From assembly GCA_025330725.1 (NCBI GenBank), contig JAIWND010000012.1, positions 744,001 to 808,000 on the forward strand: a stretch of DNA of 64,000 nucleotides, read 5' to 3'. This DNA comes from Chlamydoabsidia padenii. Taxonomy: Eukaryota > Mucoromycota > Mucoromycetes > Mucorales > Cunninghamellaceae. Below the pieces are notes generated by a model. The model ran no database searches and was not told where the DNA came from. It was given only the letters and a program-made list of their open reading frames with translations. The translations under genes were made by a program, and so were the position numbers. Below are positions 22,954 through 34,600 of the stretch, in pieces. Position 1 is the stretch's first letter. Each line of letters starts with the position of its first letter.

Positions 22954-23810
22954 TAGGGTGATAGTGATTCTAATGAAATGTTTACTTGACACTATAGACT
23001 GGATCTGCTATGGCCTACTGGATGATATCACCGACTCTTTTGCACCATTAATCAAGTCAATCGAATTTGAAGTAGATTCCATCGACGAACTCGTACTGAT
23101 ATTGAAGGAATCCGAACAATCTGATATGTTACGCCGAATTGGTTACTGTCGCAAACGAGTCATGGGGCTATTACGACTGCTCGTGTCTAAAACGGATGTG
23201 GTGAAAACGTTAATCAAACGAGGTGAAAACAAACCGGAAGATGCGACAAGACCAGCACTTAGTACCGAAGTATTACTATTCCTAGGGGACGTACAAGGTA
23301 AATGCAAATCACATCATATATAGAATGTCACTCTTTATTTATTAATGACCTCTTGTATGAATAGATCATATTCTCACCATGCTTCAATCTCTTAATCACT
23401 ATGAAAAGATATCATCACGATCACACAGCAACTATTTGGCACAAATCTCCATTGAAATGACACAAACTAACAATGAAATCAACGATATCTTATCAAAATT
23501 GACAGCATTGGGTAGTGTATTGGTGCCGATGAATTTGGTAACTGGGCTCTGGGGGATGAATGTCCAAGGTAAGAGATGATCTATGCTTCCCTCATTCCGA
23601 TACTGATATTTTATTTATTTATTTTACCTCCAACACATATAGTACCTGGGCAATTGACCGAGGTAAGACATTAGAAATATAATAGGTTACATACAGAAAC
23701 TAATTATTCTTCTTTTCTAGGATCTGACTTGGTTCTCTTGTATCACAGCATCTATTCTCACCTTTTGTATCACGATGACTTTGGTGATGCGGCATTACAA
23801 CATTGTATAA
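21620..23810 (+). CDS. CorA-family Mg2+ transporter (Mnr2/Alr-type)
   Basis: Nine exons: 21620-21709, 21814-22248, 22326-22517, 22600-22782, 22839-22920, 22998-23297, 23365-23568, 23643-23662 and 23721-23810, giving about 531 residues. CorA proteins are pentameric magnesium channels; the Alr/Mnr2 branch sits in the plasma or vacuolar membrane. The N-terminal 180 residues are polar and Ser/Asn-rich, as in Alr1/Mnr2. The soluble funnel domain has WIDIMNPTDDEM, HPLTQEDI and LSFHFRPMPHPNNV. The first membrane helix ends in the diagnostic GMN (GLWGMNVQVPGQ), and the second is WFSCITASILTFCITMTLVM near the C-terminus. Exon 2 could start at 21808 or 21814. The first intron contains a T-run of over 30 followed by ten G. 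AATCCCG lies 114 bp upstream. Confidence 0.93.
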
Positions 23811-24263
23811 TACTTCTGTAGTTGATCTCCCCATTGATTCCACTTCACATTATATCTTGCACATACTTATTAGTCAATAGTCCATACACACACATTAATA
23901 ATAAAACTCTGTATTACTTTGCCCTTAGTATGATGGGTACATCATGCAAATCTATCACATAATGATGAATTTGTAAAAATAAAAAAAATACAATATAGAC
24001 ACCATTACATTTGTGCCTGTATTTATTTAAACACCCGGTAGGATTCCATACCCTTTTCAATACACACACTTGTTATACTTTTATTTTTATATACATGTTT
24101 ATTTTTATTCAAATAGGTAGTAATGTTTGATATAAAGTATTTTCTACAACTAAAAAACTATGCTTTGTGTAAGTTAAATAAGAAGAATAGGGGCTTATAA
24201 GTACAGTTTTTGTTAAACGAGGGGATTGCATGATATATAAAAAAGTAAAAGGGTCCAGCCAAT
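23811..24263. other. Convergent 3' intergenic region
   Basis: This AT-rich spacer lies between the convergent CorA and allantoicase genes, with AATAAA-like sequences on both strands (for example near 23895 and 23980). They probably serve as polyadenylation signals. Confidence 0.5.
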
Positions 24264-25660
24264 TTAAACGCCGTTGATAATTTCCAAAGTATGGAAGTTA
24301 GGGCGTTCGATAGGGAGAGAGGGAATAGCACCACCTTCACGGACACCATAGAGACGGATACGCTTGAAACCACCATCTATTAATATAACCCAAAAAAGTA
24401 AGTAACAAATTTCCCTACTTCCATCCACCCACTCTTTTTTATATATATGCATATATCTAGTGTAAACCTACCGGGGATGATAGTGATCTTGGCGTGGGTG
24501 AAGACCTTGTCGGTGTGAGGAAGATCAAAGTAGAAGATATCGTGAGGACCGACAGCAACAGGTTCAACCAAGCTGGTCCATTGAGCATCAGCAGCAGGGA
24601 TTTCGGCTTCGGTGTTGGTAGCTTCGATCTTGATCTTGTTGGGGTAGTTACCGCGGTAGTGAGAGGTATCCAATTCAGCCTTCAACAAGTGACCTTTGGC
24701 ACCCAAACGGACAGTGACATAATCCACGTGTCCAGGAGTACGAGAACGCTTGGTTTCCCAACCATCACCCATGTTTTGACCACGACCAGGCAACAAGACG
24801 TTAGATCCAGGAGTGTAGTGAGAGTTGCTGACATCCACAGCCTTGGCACCATTTCCAAGGTAAGCGAGATCGACAATAGCACTAAAAGATAAACAAGCAA
24901 ACCCACATTATCAGAATCCTTCTTTTCCCCTAATATTTTAATACTTACGACTTGTCTTCGGACCAGATAGGTTGGACATTACCGTAAGCACGGAAACGAG
25001 CAATACCACCATCGGGAATGTTGTTCAAACGAAGATGAGTATAGACAGCAGATTCCTTTTCGAGTTCAAAGACGTTGTGGCAAGTAGGAGGAAGTTCGAC
25101 CTTGGGCAAGATTTCGGTCCACTTGACATTGTCAGCCAAGACATCACCTTCAGGGACAAAAGCACCTTCGACAGAGGCAGCAGGAGCTTGATTACCAGTA
25201 AAGTAGTGAGTATCGATATCAAAACCACGGAAAGAACCGGGGAAGCCCAACTTGATAACAGCCCTATAAACACAATCATTGATAAATACATTTTAGTTTT
25301 CCAATCACGGGGTTTATTTAATCTTACCAGTCATAGGTGGGGTTGTGGCGCTTGGTTTCCCAGCCGTCCATCCAGGCACCAGTATCAACAAAGCGACCGG
25401 GACAATGAAGAGGAGGAGCAGGGTTGATCATGTTGGTGGCAGGAGCAAAGAATTCATTGGTAACGTGGACAATAGTGGTGCCAGTAGCAGCGCTAGCCAA
25501 GTCTACAGAATATAAAGGTTGAATGAGTATTGAGATTTGTTAAAAAAAAAAAAAAAAAGGAAAAGGAGATGAGTGAGTAACATTATCTTCACTTACCAGT
25601 GCAAGAGGCCAAAGAGGTCTTGGAGAAGTTTTCGAATTCGACACGTTTGTAAGCAGCCAT
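24264..25660 (-). CDS. Allantoicase
   Basis: Exons 25597-25660, 25328-25502, 24949-25263, 24472-24881 and 24264-24376 give 358 residues, the normal size. Allantoicase (EC 3.5.3.4) hydrolyses allantoate to ureidoglycolate and urea in the purine/ureide nitrogen-salvage pathway in the cytosol. The protein contains the two repeated jelly-roll allantoicase modules. Each has the duplicated GWETKR motif (DGWETKRHNPTYDW and GDGWETKRSRTPGHVDY) followed by FRGFDIDTHYFTGN or LKAELDTSHYRGN, the family signature. The end is IRLYGVREGGAIP. In other fungi the gene is nitrogen-regulated; no GATA cluster was examined in detail here. A TTNAAATCCCG element lies 118 bp upstream of the start codon. Confidence 0.95.
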
Positions 25661-25777
25661 TATTTTGAGTTTATTATTACAAGTTTTTTTTTTATAAAAA
25701 AGAATAGTGAAGAAGAAAGAAAAGCAGGTACTCAAAGCAAAAAATACTTCTTTATATATCTTGAAGTTGATGTGTTG

Positions 25778-25788
25778 CGGGATTTTAA
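25778..25788 (-). promoter_or_regulatory. TTNAAATCCCG motif upstream of allantoicase
   Basis: The gene-strand sequence is TTAAAATCCCG, 118 bp upstream of the start codon and in the same orientation as the copies before ATP1, FMP27 and RECQ. Confidence 0.5.
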
Positions 25789-26702
25789 CTTTAACCCAAT
25801 CAAATGCGATGAGCTATTTCAATATAGGCCCTAATGAAATCAAATATACCCCAGCTTTTTAAAACTGTCATCATAAAACCGTTCTCATCGGAGCTGATTC
25901 ACTGTTTAGCATCATTGATCTTGTAATGAGCTCTTGAACAAATACCATTCATCATCATTATCATCATCTCTTCATGGAGGTCCTTCTGTCATTTTACTCG
26001 GTCATTTTTTTAAACGATTTTATTTTTTGATTGGATGAATGCATAATGGTAAAGAATACTGAACTATGAATATGACCACTGTACTCGTTTGGCAAAAAGG
26101 TATAGGTGGCGTTACACACACTAAAGAAAACTCCGACCATCCGCCAATTCTATCCCCACCCCTATCCTATTGGTCAGCAGACCAACTAGTTGTACAATTC
26201 AAGGCACAGACACCGCTTACAGTCTAGTTGATCAAGTTTGCAAAAGAACAAAAAAGCATCTGCAGATTAATGTCTTTAGATACTGTCGAAAGGTAAGCTG
26301 GATCTACTAGGTGGAAGATTTGTGGAAGAGGAGAGGGATAGGAAGTAGATGCGCTCTTGTTTGGATCAAAAAATGTCTTAAACATCGGTATTCTTCTGTT
26401 TAAATATACCCTCACTTTAATTTATGCATTTGGTTGTGAAATGATGACATTGGTACCTGGTCCCCGCAATATCCAACCAAAAAAAAAAAAAAAAAAAAAA
26501 AAAAGTTAAGGTTGATGATACAGTACATTTTTCTAGTTTTCAAAGCAGCCAATCATTGGGTGAAAGACATTCTGGTACCCCTTTTTTGGGCAACTTTTCA
26601 CACAGCTTTGTGGTGTCAAGTCAGGGATCGGTATAACCAGCAAGGTCTTTTTGTCAGAAAAGCTTTTTTTTTTTTTTTTTTTTTTCGCATGAACAAAAAT
26701 AA

Positions 26703-26713
26703 TTGAAATCCCG
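26703..26713 (+). promoter_or_regulatory. TTNAAATCCCG motif before a possible plus-strand transcript
   Basis: Exact TTGAAATCCCG. A CT-rich tract typical of fungal leaders starts about 40 bp downstream. Confidence 0.4.
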
Positions 26714-28376
26714 ACTCAATTTCAATTTTACTGGACTACCTGGAGGTACTTTTTTTTCTCTCTTCTCTTTTTCTTTTCTCTTTACTTTCTTCCAACCCCT
26801 TCCGAATCATTAATTGGCTAATACCAAGGTAATATTAATACAACCACTGTAAAATAAAATTGCAGCTCACAAAAGCAGTATACTTAATTTGTCACTTTGT
26901 AGATCTTTATTGTTGGGGATTCGATTAAAAGGAACTCATACCGCACTGAAACACCAAAGGGAACTCTGTCGGCACAACACTTTCCTCAGCTACCATCAAC
27001 TATCCGATAAAACGAGAAAACCGCTTGCACAGCTATTAGTAAAACTTGATTTTGGTTGGTTCATTCCAACATGGAAGCTCGACATGCCCTGTACTTGCTT
27101 ACACACTTTTTATGGTAAGAACTAATGAAAATACTGTTGTTTTCCTCTCTTACTTACATCCCTCATTTGCTCGATGTATATTACACTACTTCAGCACACA
27201 ACAACATTGACTACTTTGGATTTGGATGAAAATGAAGGTGTATTGTGGTAAAAAAAAAAGGGGGGGTGGGCTATTATCAGGGTAAAAAAGGTAAGTAATA
27301 TGGCTATTTTGGAAAAAAAGTAACATCTTTGATTAGCCATACTCTTGTTTTATTGTTTAGGATTCATCAACATGTTCTTGGCTACTTTTTACATTCAATA
27401 TGAACTTGAATTGATTTAGGTCGGAATTCATCATCAGGTAAGTGATATCAAGATGAATGATCAACTTACTTTTTTTTTGCGGAGGGGATATAGATATGAC
27501 TTATGGTGTTAAAGACTACCCAAAAACAAACTGTCTGATTTGGGAAGAAGGAACCAAAGCAACATCAGCGACATTCAGCAGCGAATACGGATGAATGGTA
27601 CGCCAATTATTCTTACTTGCGGTGATTCAATCCAATGTTGTGTATAATTTGACATGGATATCGATCACCTTGAAGAAGCACTACAACACAACGGACACTC
27701 TCCACCCTCCTCTTACAGGCACCATCCACTCACCATTCCCACTAGTACAATCTCTTTATATTTATTGTTTTTTTTTATTACCTTTAAATCCACCTACTTA
27801 TTGTAGATACACACACGTATATATATATTATAAAACATACAATCAATACAAATAAACTACATGATAAACTACTTAATTGAATAACCATGTATGCTTATTT
27901 TGTTATAGCGGTCTTTTAATTTCTGTACTGTCCAAGTCCGCATGAATGTCGGGGTATGAATACTGGTAGGGGAAGGGAAAGGGCCAAGAGAGGTTGCTGT
28001 CAGATTGGTTAAAGTGATAGTTTAGAAGAGTTATTCCGGTTCCGAGATAAAATACATGCACCGTGGGACTCTAAAATAGATGGGGGTTTTAATAATCGAC
28101 CGACATTTAAAACAGTGAGGGACAACACATTATTGCATGAATCTTCTAGTTCATCGCTGAGAGTTAAAACAAAGACATGATATGTATAGATTGATTTTAT
28201 TGTATGTAATATATGTTAAAGTATATACATATATATATGTGTGTGTAAAGGACAGGGCAGTAGAGGATGTGATACAAACAAATCGCTAGTTATGATCTAT
28301 GATAAGAATATACTACTGGTCCTACTCTATAACTACATGTATTTACAATAAGGTAGATAGATAATAATGATAGCCA

Positions 28377-28572
28377 CTACCGATAAGATTTTCCAAATAA
28401 GAGTTTGCCTTTTTGCATTCGCTCCAGTTCGCCGTCATCATTTTCGTCAGTATTGTTATTCCGCGTCGAGTCAATGGAGATAGTCAAATGTTTCCTGGGG
28501 TGTTTTCCTTTTCTTGAGAAAGGTAATAGTCTAAAGAAAAAGATAATAACGATGAGTTTGCTTTCTTTTTCA

Positions 28573-28615
<43 letters not shown>

Positions 28616-31600
28616 CTTACTTTGAGATTGTTTTACCAAAGAGACCATCGCTACCATTACCCGTGTCTTTTTTGTTTTGATGTCGACCAGCCAAAACCAC
28701 TTCAGAGTCAGATAGAGCAGTAGGCGAGTCGATAACAATATCCTTTCCGGTGATTGAGTGTATAGAGACCAAATCGTCGTCGTCTTCTTCTTCTGTTTGT
28801 CCCCCCAAGCTATCAGATGTGATTACATTTCGAGAATTGATTTCCAAATCGTCCACATCGAGATAAGTATCCAGTATAAATTGTTGATGATTGCTATCAC
28901 CACCACGTATACTATTGCCACCATCATCTACTTCAATGTCCACACTGTCCCTGTCGTCACCATCATCATCATCATCATCATCCGTGCTGCTGTATTCGTC
29001 AAACCAACCATCTATACCAAGTTCAATTATTTCTTTTGAGGTTTCGGAATCCATAAAGCTTTCATGTGTAGATGGTGTGACAATGGCTTGGTGTTGATGA
29101 CTTGTGCTTCTGGAAGGATCAAGTTTGATAATCGTGTCTTCGTCATCCATAGTAAACTTGTTGATTTTGCTGGAATCGCTAAGCAGACGTCTTGGTTTAA
29201 GCTTTTCCTTGATAAGTGCCGGGCTGTGCTTGATAACGGCGCGGAGGAAATCTACAATTTCAATGATTAGGTTAACATCTAATTCAATAAGTTTTTACCA
29301 TTACGTTCAATTATTACCTTTTTTAAGTGCATTCAACAGATCATACCATGACCATGTCTTATTGCGATATTCCAAATTTGGCTGGCGGAAGCAAAAGTTT
29401 TGGAGATCGTAAATGTTTTTAGTGCCCTACAGTAATGCATAAAATTGAGTTTCAAGCGGCGATACAAATCAGTAACATCTTTCTCTTACCTGGAAGCTGA
29501 GACAATGTTTGGCGCCATGTATCTTGATCAAAATAAAAGTGCGATTGTTGGATGCCCTTTGTTTCATAATCATGAGATCGTCATCTTGATTGTCTTGATT
29601 ATCGTTAGTTGGTGTTGATCTGTTGTAATTTCGTAGCTTGGGCGGTTTCAAAGACCCGTTCATGAGACTCCAAGATGCTCGTTTGGATCCACCACCTGTT
29701 GTTGTTCTTGAATTATGTCGTTTTGCCGATGTTAATGAGGATATGCTTGATGGTTTTCTGGTTTCTCCAAACCAAATGCCCGTATCAATGTCGCTGTTGA
29801 CTGAGTGAAGATCATGTTGATGAGATACTGATATGGAAGAGGATTCTAAAGGATGGATTGCTGTTGTTTCCTGTGGTGCACCTGATGATGATTTATGTTG
29901 TGTCCCTGTGCCCATGGGAGTATTGATGGACGGTGCTGAATTTGATCTGTTCCTTGATGGTGTAGGTCTAGTTGTCGTAGAATGCAGAATGGTCACCGAG
30001 GTCGAAGATTTTGCTGGCGGTGATGTTGGTGCTGATGGAAATAGATATACCACAAAGGCCCGCCAAAAGTCATAAGTGAGTTGCAGTCGTAGGGGAAATA
30101 AGTTGATTTCCAATTGTTGGATTACAGGAATACCACCCACAGGTTTCAAGGAGACCAGTCGCCCGTAAATCATCTTGTGGCGGAAAAAATCCGGCATGAC
30201 CACCATGGATGGAGAAGAAGGCGATCGAGACAAAGATTCCAAATAAGGTCCAATTACTTGTTTAAATACCGGAGACGATGATGTGTTTTTAACCAGGAGC
30301 TTGTCGACTTCAATAGTGTGGCAGAGACTTTGATCTTTGTTGCTGATAAGGACATAGCTTGTATTGGTGAGCTTCCATTGGCTAAAAGGCGATCCATCAT
30401 GTTGTAGCATCTTCCACACCAAAACTTTCACCGAGATCTTGACCTTACTGACAGCAATTGCTTGGTTGTTAAAATCTCTATCATTACTGTCGAAGCCTGG
30501 CTTTGGAGATGATTGAGAAGAGGTATTGTTGTTAGAGTCATTCAAATTGGTGTATCCTTGCTGGAAATAATACTTGTCCATCATTTGCTTGAAGGATTGC
30601 ATGAGTAAAAACAGGGCTTCTTGATAGGTAACCAAATGTTGTCGTGCTGAGTGACATCGCTGTTGTAAAAGTGATAATCCATTGCTTTTTCCATCTACAT
30701 TGTTACCGCCGTGTGTACTTTGGATGACAAGTTGTCGTTGATAGTCATGGTAAAGTTGAGAGAAGTGGCGTATCTTGGTCTGAAGATCCATTACATCTTC
30801 GAGAGTTTTTTGTGGACTATCACCATTGGCATAAATCGAGAAGGTAATATCACGTAACCTGTCTGTTCGTTCCAAGTGCCGAGGTTCCTTCTTGAAGAGA
30901 ATGATATCACAAACAACTTGGTAGAGGACGCTGTATTGATATGGATCTGCTGTAAAATCAAAGTTTGGGAAGTGGAGATGCGTCGAATTACATTGGTCAT
31001 CCCAGGGTTGACAGTGGCGGCTGCTTGATTGATATGCTGAGGAGGACCTGATGGGATTGTATCGATCATATTGGATTGTGCCTGTAATGTTGCTGTCGTT
31101 TCCAAATCTTAAAAACCGTGTGGTGTGGTGTTGTCCAATAAAGTCGTCTACAAACATTTCTGGAGGAATCCATGGTGATAGTATGTGCTGGTTATGTTGT
31201 TCTTGTTTGTCGAGATTGTTCTTTGAACTTGAGGGTTGATGAAGATTAATACCGTAGTGATCATCCAATAACAAGTCGACTTTTCCCAAAGGTCCGCGCC
31301 TAGTCACAAAGAGTTGCACCGCCTCCACATTGGCCACTGTTCGTTTCTTCACTGCAAATGTATCCACATCGTTATTACCCGCTTCAATGATTTCAAATTG
31401 CTTCACCTGCACCCTTTCGTTAGCCACCAGAATGCCACAATCTTGACGACCATTACTTTGTAAGAATACTTGAGGATTCCAAAGATCAATCAATGTCATG
31501 TTTTCAGAGCTGTAGCCATCGGGAATTTGATCAAGTTGGTATCTTGGACTATTGTCAGAATCATCAGCCTGATCATTACTATCATGGTTACTATTATTGT

Positions 31601-34600
31601 CAGTGTCGTACCATTTAGCTGATGATGGGGCTGTATAGTGGCTCTGTTGCTGTTGCTGTTGCTGCTGCTGATGTTGAGGTTGTTGATTTGTTTCATTGGC
31701 CACCACAAAGTGATGATCACGATCCACAAGTAGTTGGTTCAGAAGTATTTGTGCTGCATGAGAGTCCAATCCATTTTGAGTCGTATTCTGTGTGTCATTT
31801 CTTGATGAGGAAGAACCATTGGTTGATGATCGTTGTTGATATCCATGGTATTGTTGATTTTCATGAATTGTGCACCTTTCCACGATTTCCCGTAAAAGTT
31901 GAGTTGCCCTACTGGAGATGTTGTACGCCTGAATATAATAGTCTTCCCGAGCATCCCGCCACCGATTTACAATGTCATGCACGGCTGGAGTCCAAATGAT
32001 TTGCGGATTGTGTACAGTGTATCGTTCCTTGAATCGGCCCATCATATTTTCCCATTGTTTTAGTGAGGTTTCATCAAAGTCTGTGTCGCGCTGTTTGGTG
32101 GATGATGATGCACTGTTGGCTTGGTTTGTTTTAGAGTCTGTTTTTTTGGAGGGTGTGGAAATGTTGTTAGATGATGGACCCTGCTGTGATAACTTTTGAA
32201 TGTATCTCGATAAAAGGTGCCGCCTGGAATTTAAATTCGAGATCACCGAGATAGTTTCATTAGCCTATTGATAGATAAAAACGCAAACCACAAGTTAGTA
32301 TGCGATGCATTATAGTATGAAAAAATAGATAATTACCTTTTGAAGAAGATCCGCGTTATATGCTTGTTTCGATAGACACATCTCCAGGTTTTCCAGTTGC
32401 TGTTGGTGAATACAGATTTGCTCCTCCACAATTCCGATTCGGTGATACAAGTAATCCGACTGTGTTTCCAGTGTACCTGTAAAAAGAAAAAAAAAAAAAA
32501 AAAAGAGTGATTAGATACGATATTCAGGGTTTTGAAGATGGTTGCTTTTATTACCTTTGGCTGACCCCATAGAGCATGCATGAGTATTTTTCAAATGCCG
32601 ATTACGTTCCACCCAAATTGGGTCCAACCTCTTAACATAATCCACACACGGAGAGTAGGCAAATGGTAAAGCTATTGCCGTTGCTGCAATTGCTGAGTAG
32701 TCGGCCTCCAGTCCCAGTTCCCTAAAGTCGTCCGGATCGATCCACCTTTGTGTGACATGGTCGTTGTTGCTGTCGATAAAGTCGATATCGTCATGAGGTA
32801 GGTGTTTTGGAGCAAAAGGTGTGTTTCTTGTATAAATCGCACGTAGATCAACGGTACGGAGCTGTATTTCCACTTCGTGCAAAGGCCAGTTTGACTTTAC
32901 ACGATAAAGTTCGTCTTCACCGCGACCAATACTTGTGCCAGAAGAAGAGGATGGAAATGCAGGAGAGTCAGTATCACCATTGCTGCCAGCAGTTGGCTGT
33001 AATTTCCTTCGTTGATGGACATCCACACAGAAATGGCTGACATTTGCTTTGAGACCAATAGCATCAATATCCACACCTCTGGGTCCAATTTCATTATCCC
33101 GCCGTTCGTCCAGCATACAAAAGTATCCAAAGGCCATTGGTTGAATCATTATCTTGTATTTGAGTGATTGGAGATGTCGGCCAAGCTTGACAGGAGGATC
33201 AGGAGGGTCATCCAAGCCACGCAATATATCAAATAGAGGACCATGTCGAATAGGTAGAGAGAGTGGTCCGCCAAACAAACCATACCATTGCCGGAAGTGA
33301 GAGACAAAGTGAGGGCTGAGGTGCATGGCATTCACGGTAGCATCTTTGGTTATAGGTGGTTCGTTGCTTGTGTCATTAGATGTTGGTGATTTGATGATAC
33401 TGATTGAGAGATGGACAAAATCTGATCGGAATCCAGTGTAGGCGTCATGGTATGTCTAATCAACGAAGATAAAAATAAAAATAGAAGAAGAGTGAGAAGA
33501 GGAGGGGGAAAAAAAGGGGAGGGGGCGGACTAACATTTCCCACAAAATCGCTGGATTTGAATAATACTTCATAGTGAGGTTTAAAGTACAAGAGTCGACA
33601 GGTTTGACCAGTAGGAGTTCCATCATTCTTGCAAACTTGACAACCAGGAGAGCATGTTCGTTCCAAATGGCAGCCGATACCCATTTGGACACCACCAGTG
33701 AGCTTGATAGCGATTTTCAAAAACCGATTCTTGTCATCATCACCAAAAGGAGGATCACCAGGATGAGCCAAAAGATAACCACCACGAATAAGATCAGGTA
33801 CGCCCAAAACGTAGCTGTCACTTTGTATTTGCGTGAATTCTTGTTGAGTATTTTCATAGCCAAGGTACCAAACGACATGACCACGCCAGAGTTTAGCCAT
33901 ACCCGCCCCAAGTCCCATCAGTTGGTATGGATCCCGAGTTCCCTTGGACACAAATGTCACATCACCACCACCAGAGAAAGTGAATTTTGTTCTTGTATGG
34001 ATCATCAGTCGTAGTTTATCCCATGTTCCGATCTTGGGTGAAGGATCTACCGGAGCAGGAGTGATACTTTCGAGGATTTCCGCAATGTCTTGAATGGCCG
34101 GTTGATACGAGATGGAATAGCAAATGGTGGACATGGATGATGTATAAATGTTGTAATCCACCAAGGAGTAGAATTTTGTCGGAGAGGCTGTTCGGACCAC
34201 CTTGATGCTGTAATGAGATCGAGAGGGATGATCAATTGATGGGACAGTGTCGAGAGTTATAATGCGAGAGCCTTCCTTAACCCCGAGATCATCGGCAATC
34301 ACATAGTTTCCACAAAGAGACCAGGCCACAGGATTAGTAAATGGATAGTTTTGTTGTTTCAGCTGTTGACCATGATGTTTTGTAGCAGGTGGTATGTGTA
34401 ATAGAGGCAAAGGATAATCGCGCACCTGCACCAATGTTTCACCTGCTTGCCAAGTTAGGCAAAAAGGAATCAAGAAGGAGAAGTCAGACTTGATAGGAAC
34501 ACCATTTCCCATGTTGTGTACAAAGAGTATTGTTTCATCTAATGGGAAGAGACCGCCTTGTTTGTTGTTCCCTTGTTGTTGGCTGATAGTCATGATGCTT

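Larger units (their letters stand above)
25661..28376. other. Long spacer with a possible unannotated spliced transcript
   Basis: No recognised protein. There are T- and A-runs (26470-26503, 26665-26685). On the plus strand at about 26740-27235 there is a pyrimidine-rich leader after a TTGAAATCCCG motif. A 76-codon open stretch follows and ends at a GTAAGA donor (27115), with a CTACTTCAG acceptor at about 27196. A further donor-acceptor pair lies at about 27291-27360. No ATG-initiated frame of useful length fits, so it may be a non-coding spliced RNA. A TA/TG microsatellite lies at 28220-28245. Confidence 0.35.

Noticed and set aside
24494..25427. Open frames antisense to allantoicase
   Set aside because: Mirror of a strongly codon-biased real gene; no domain recognisable.
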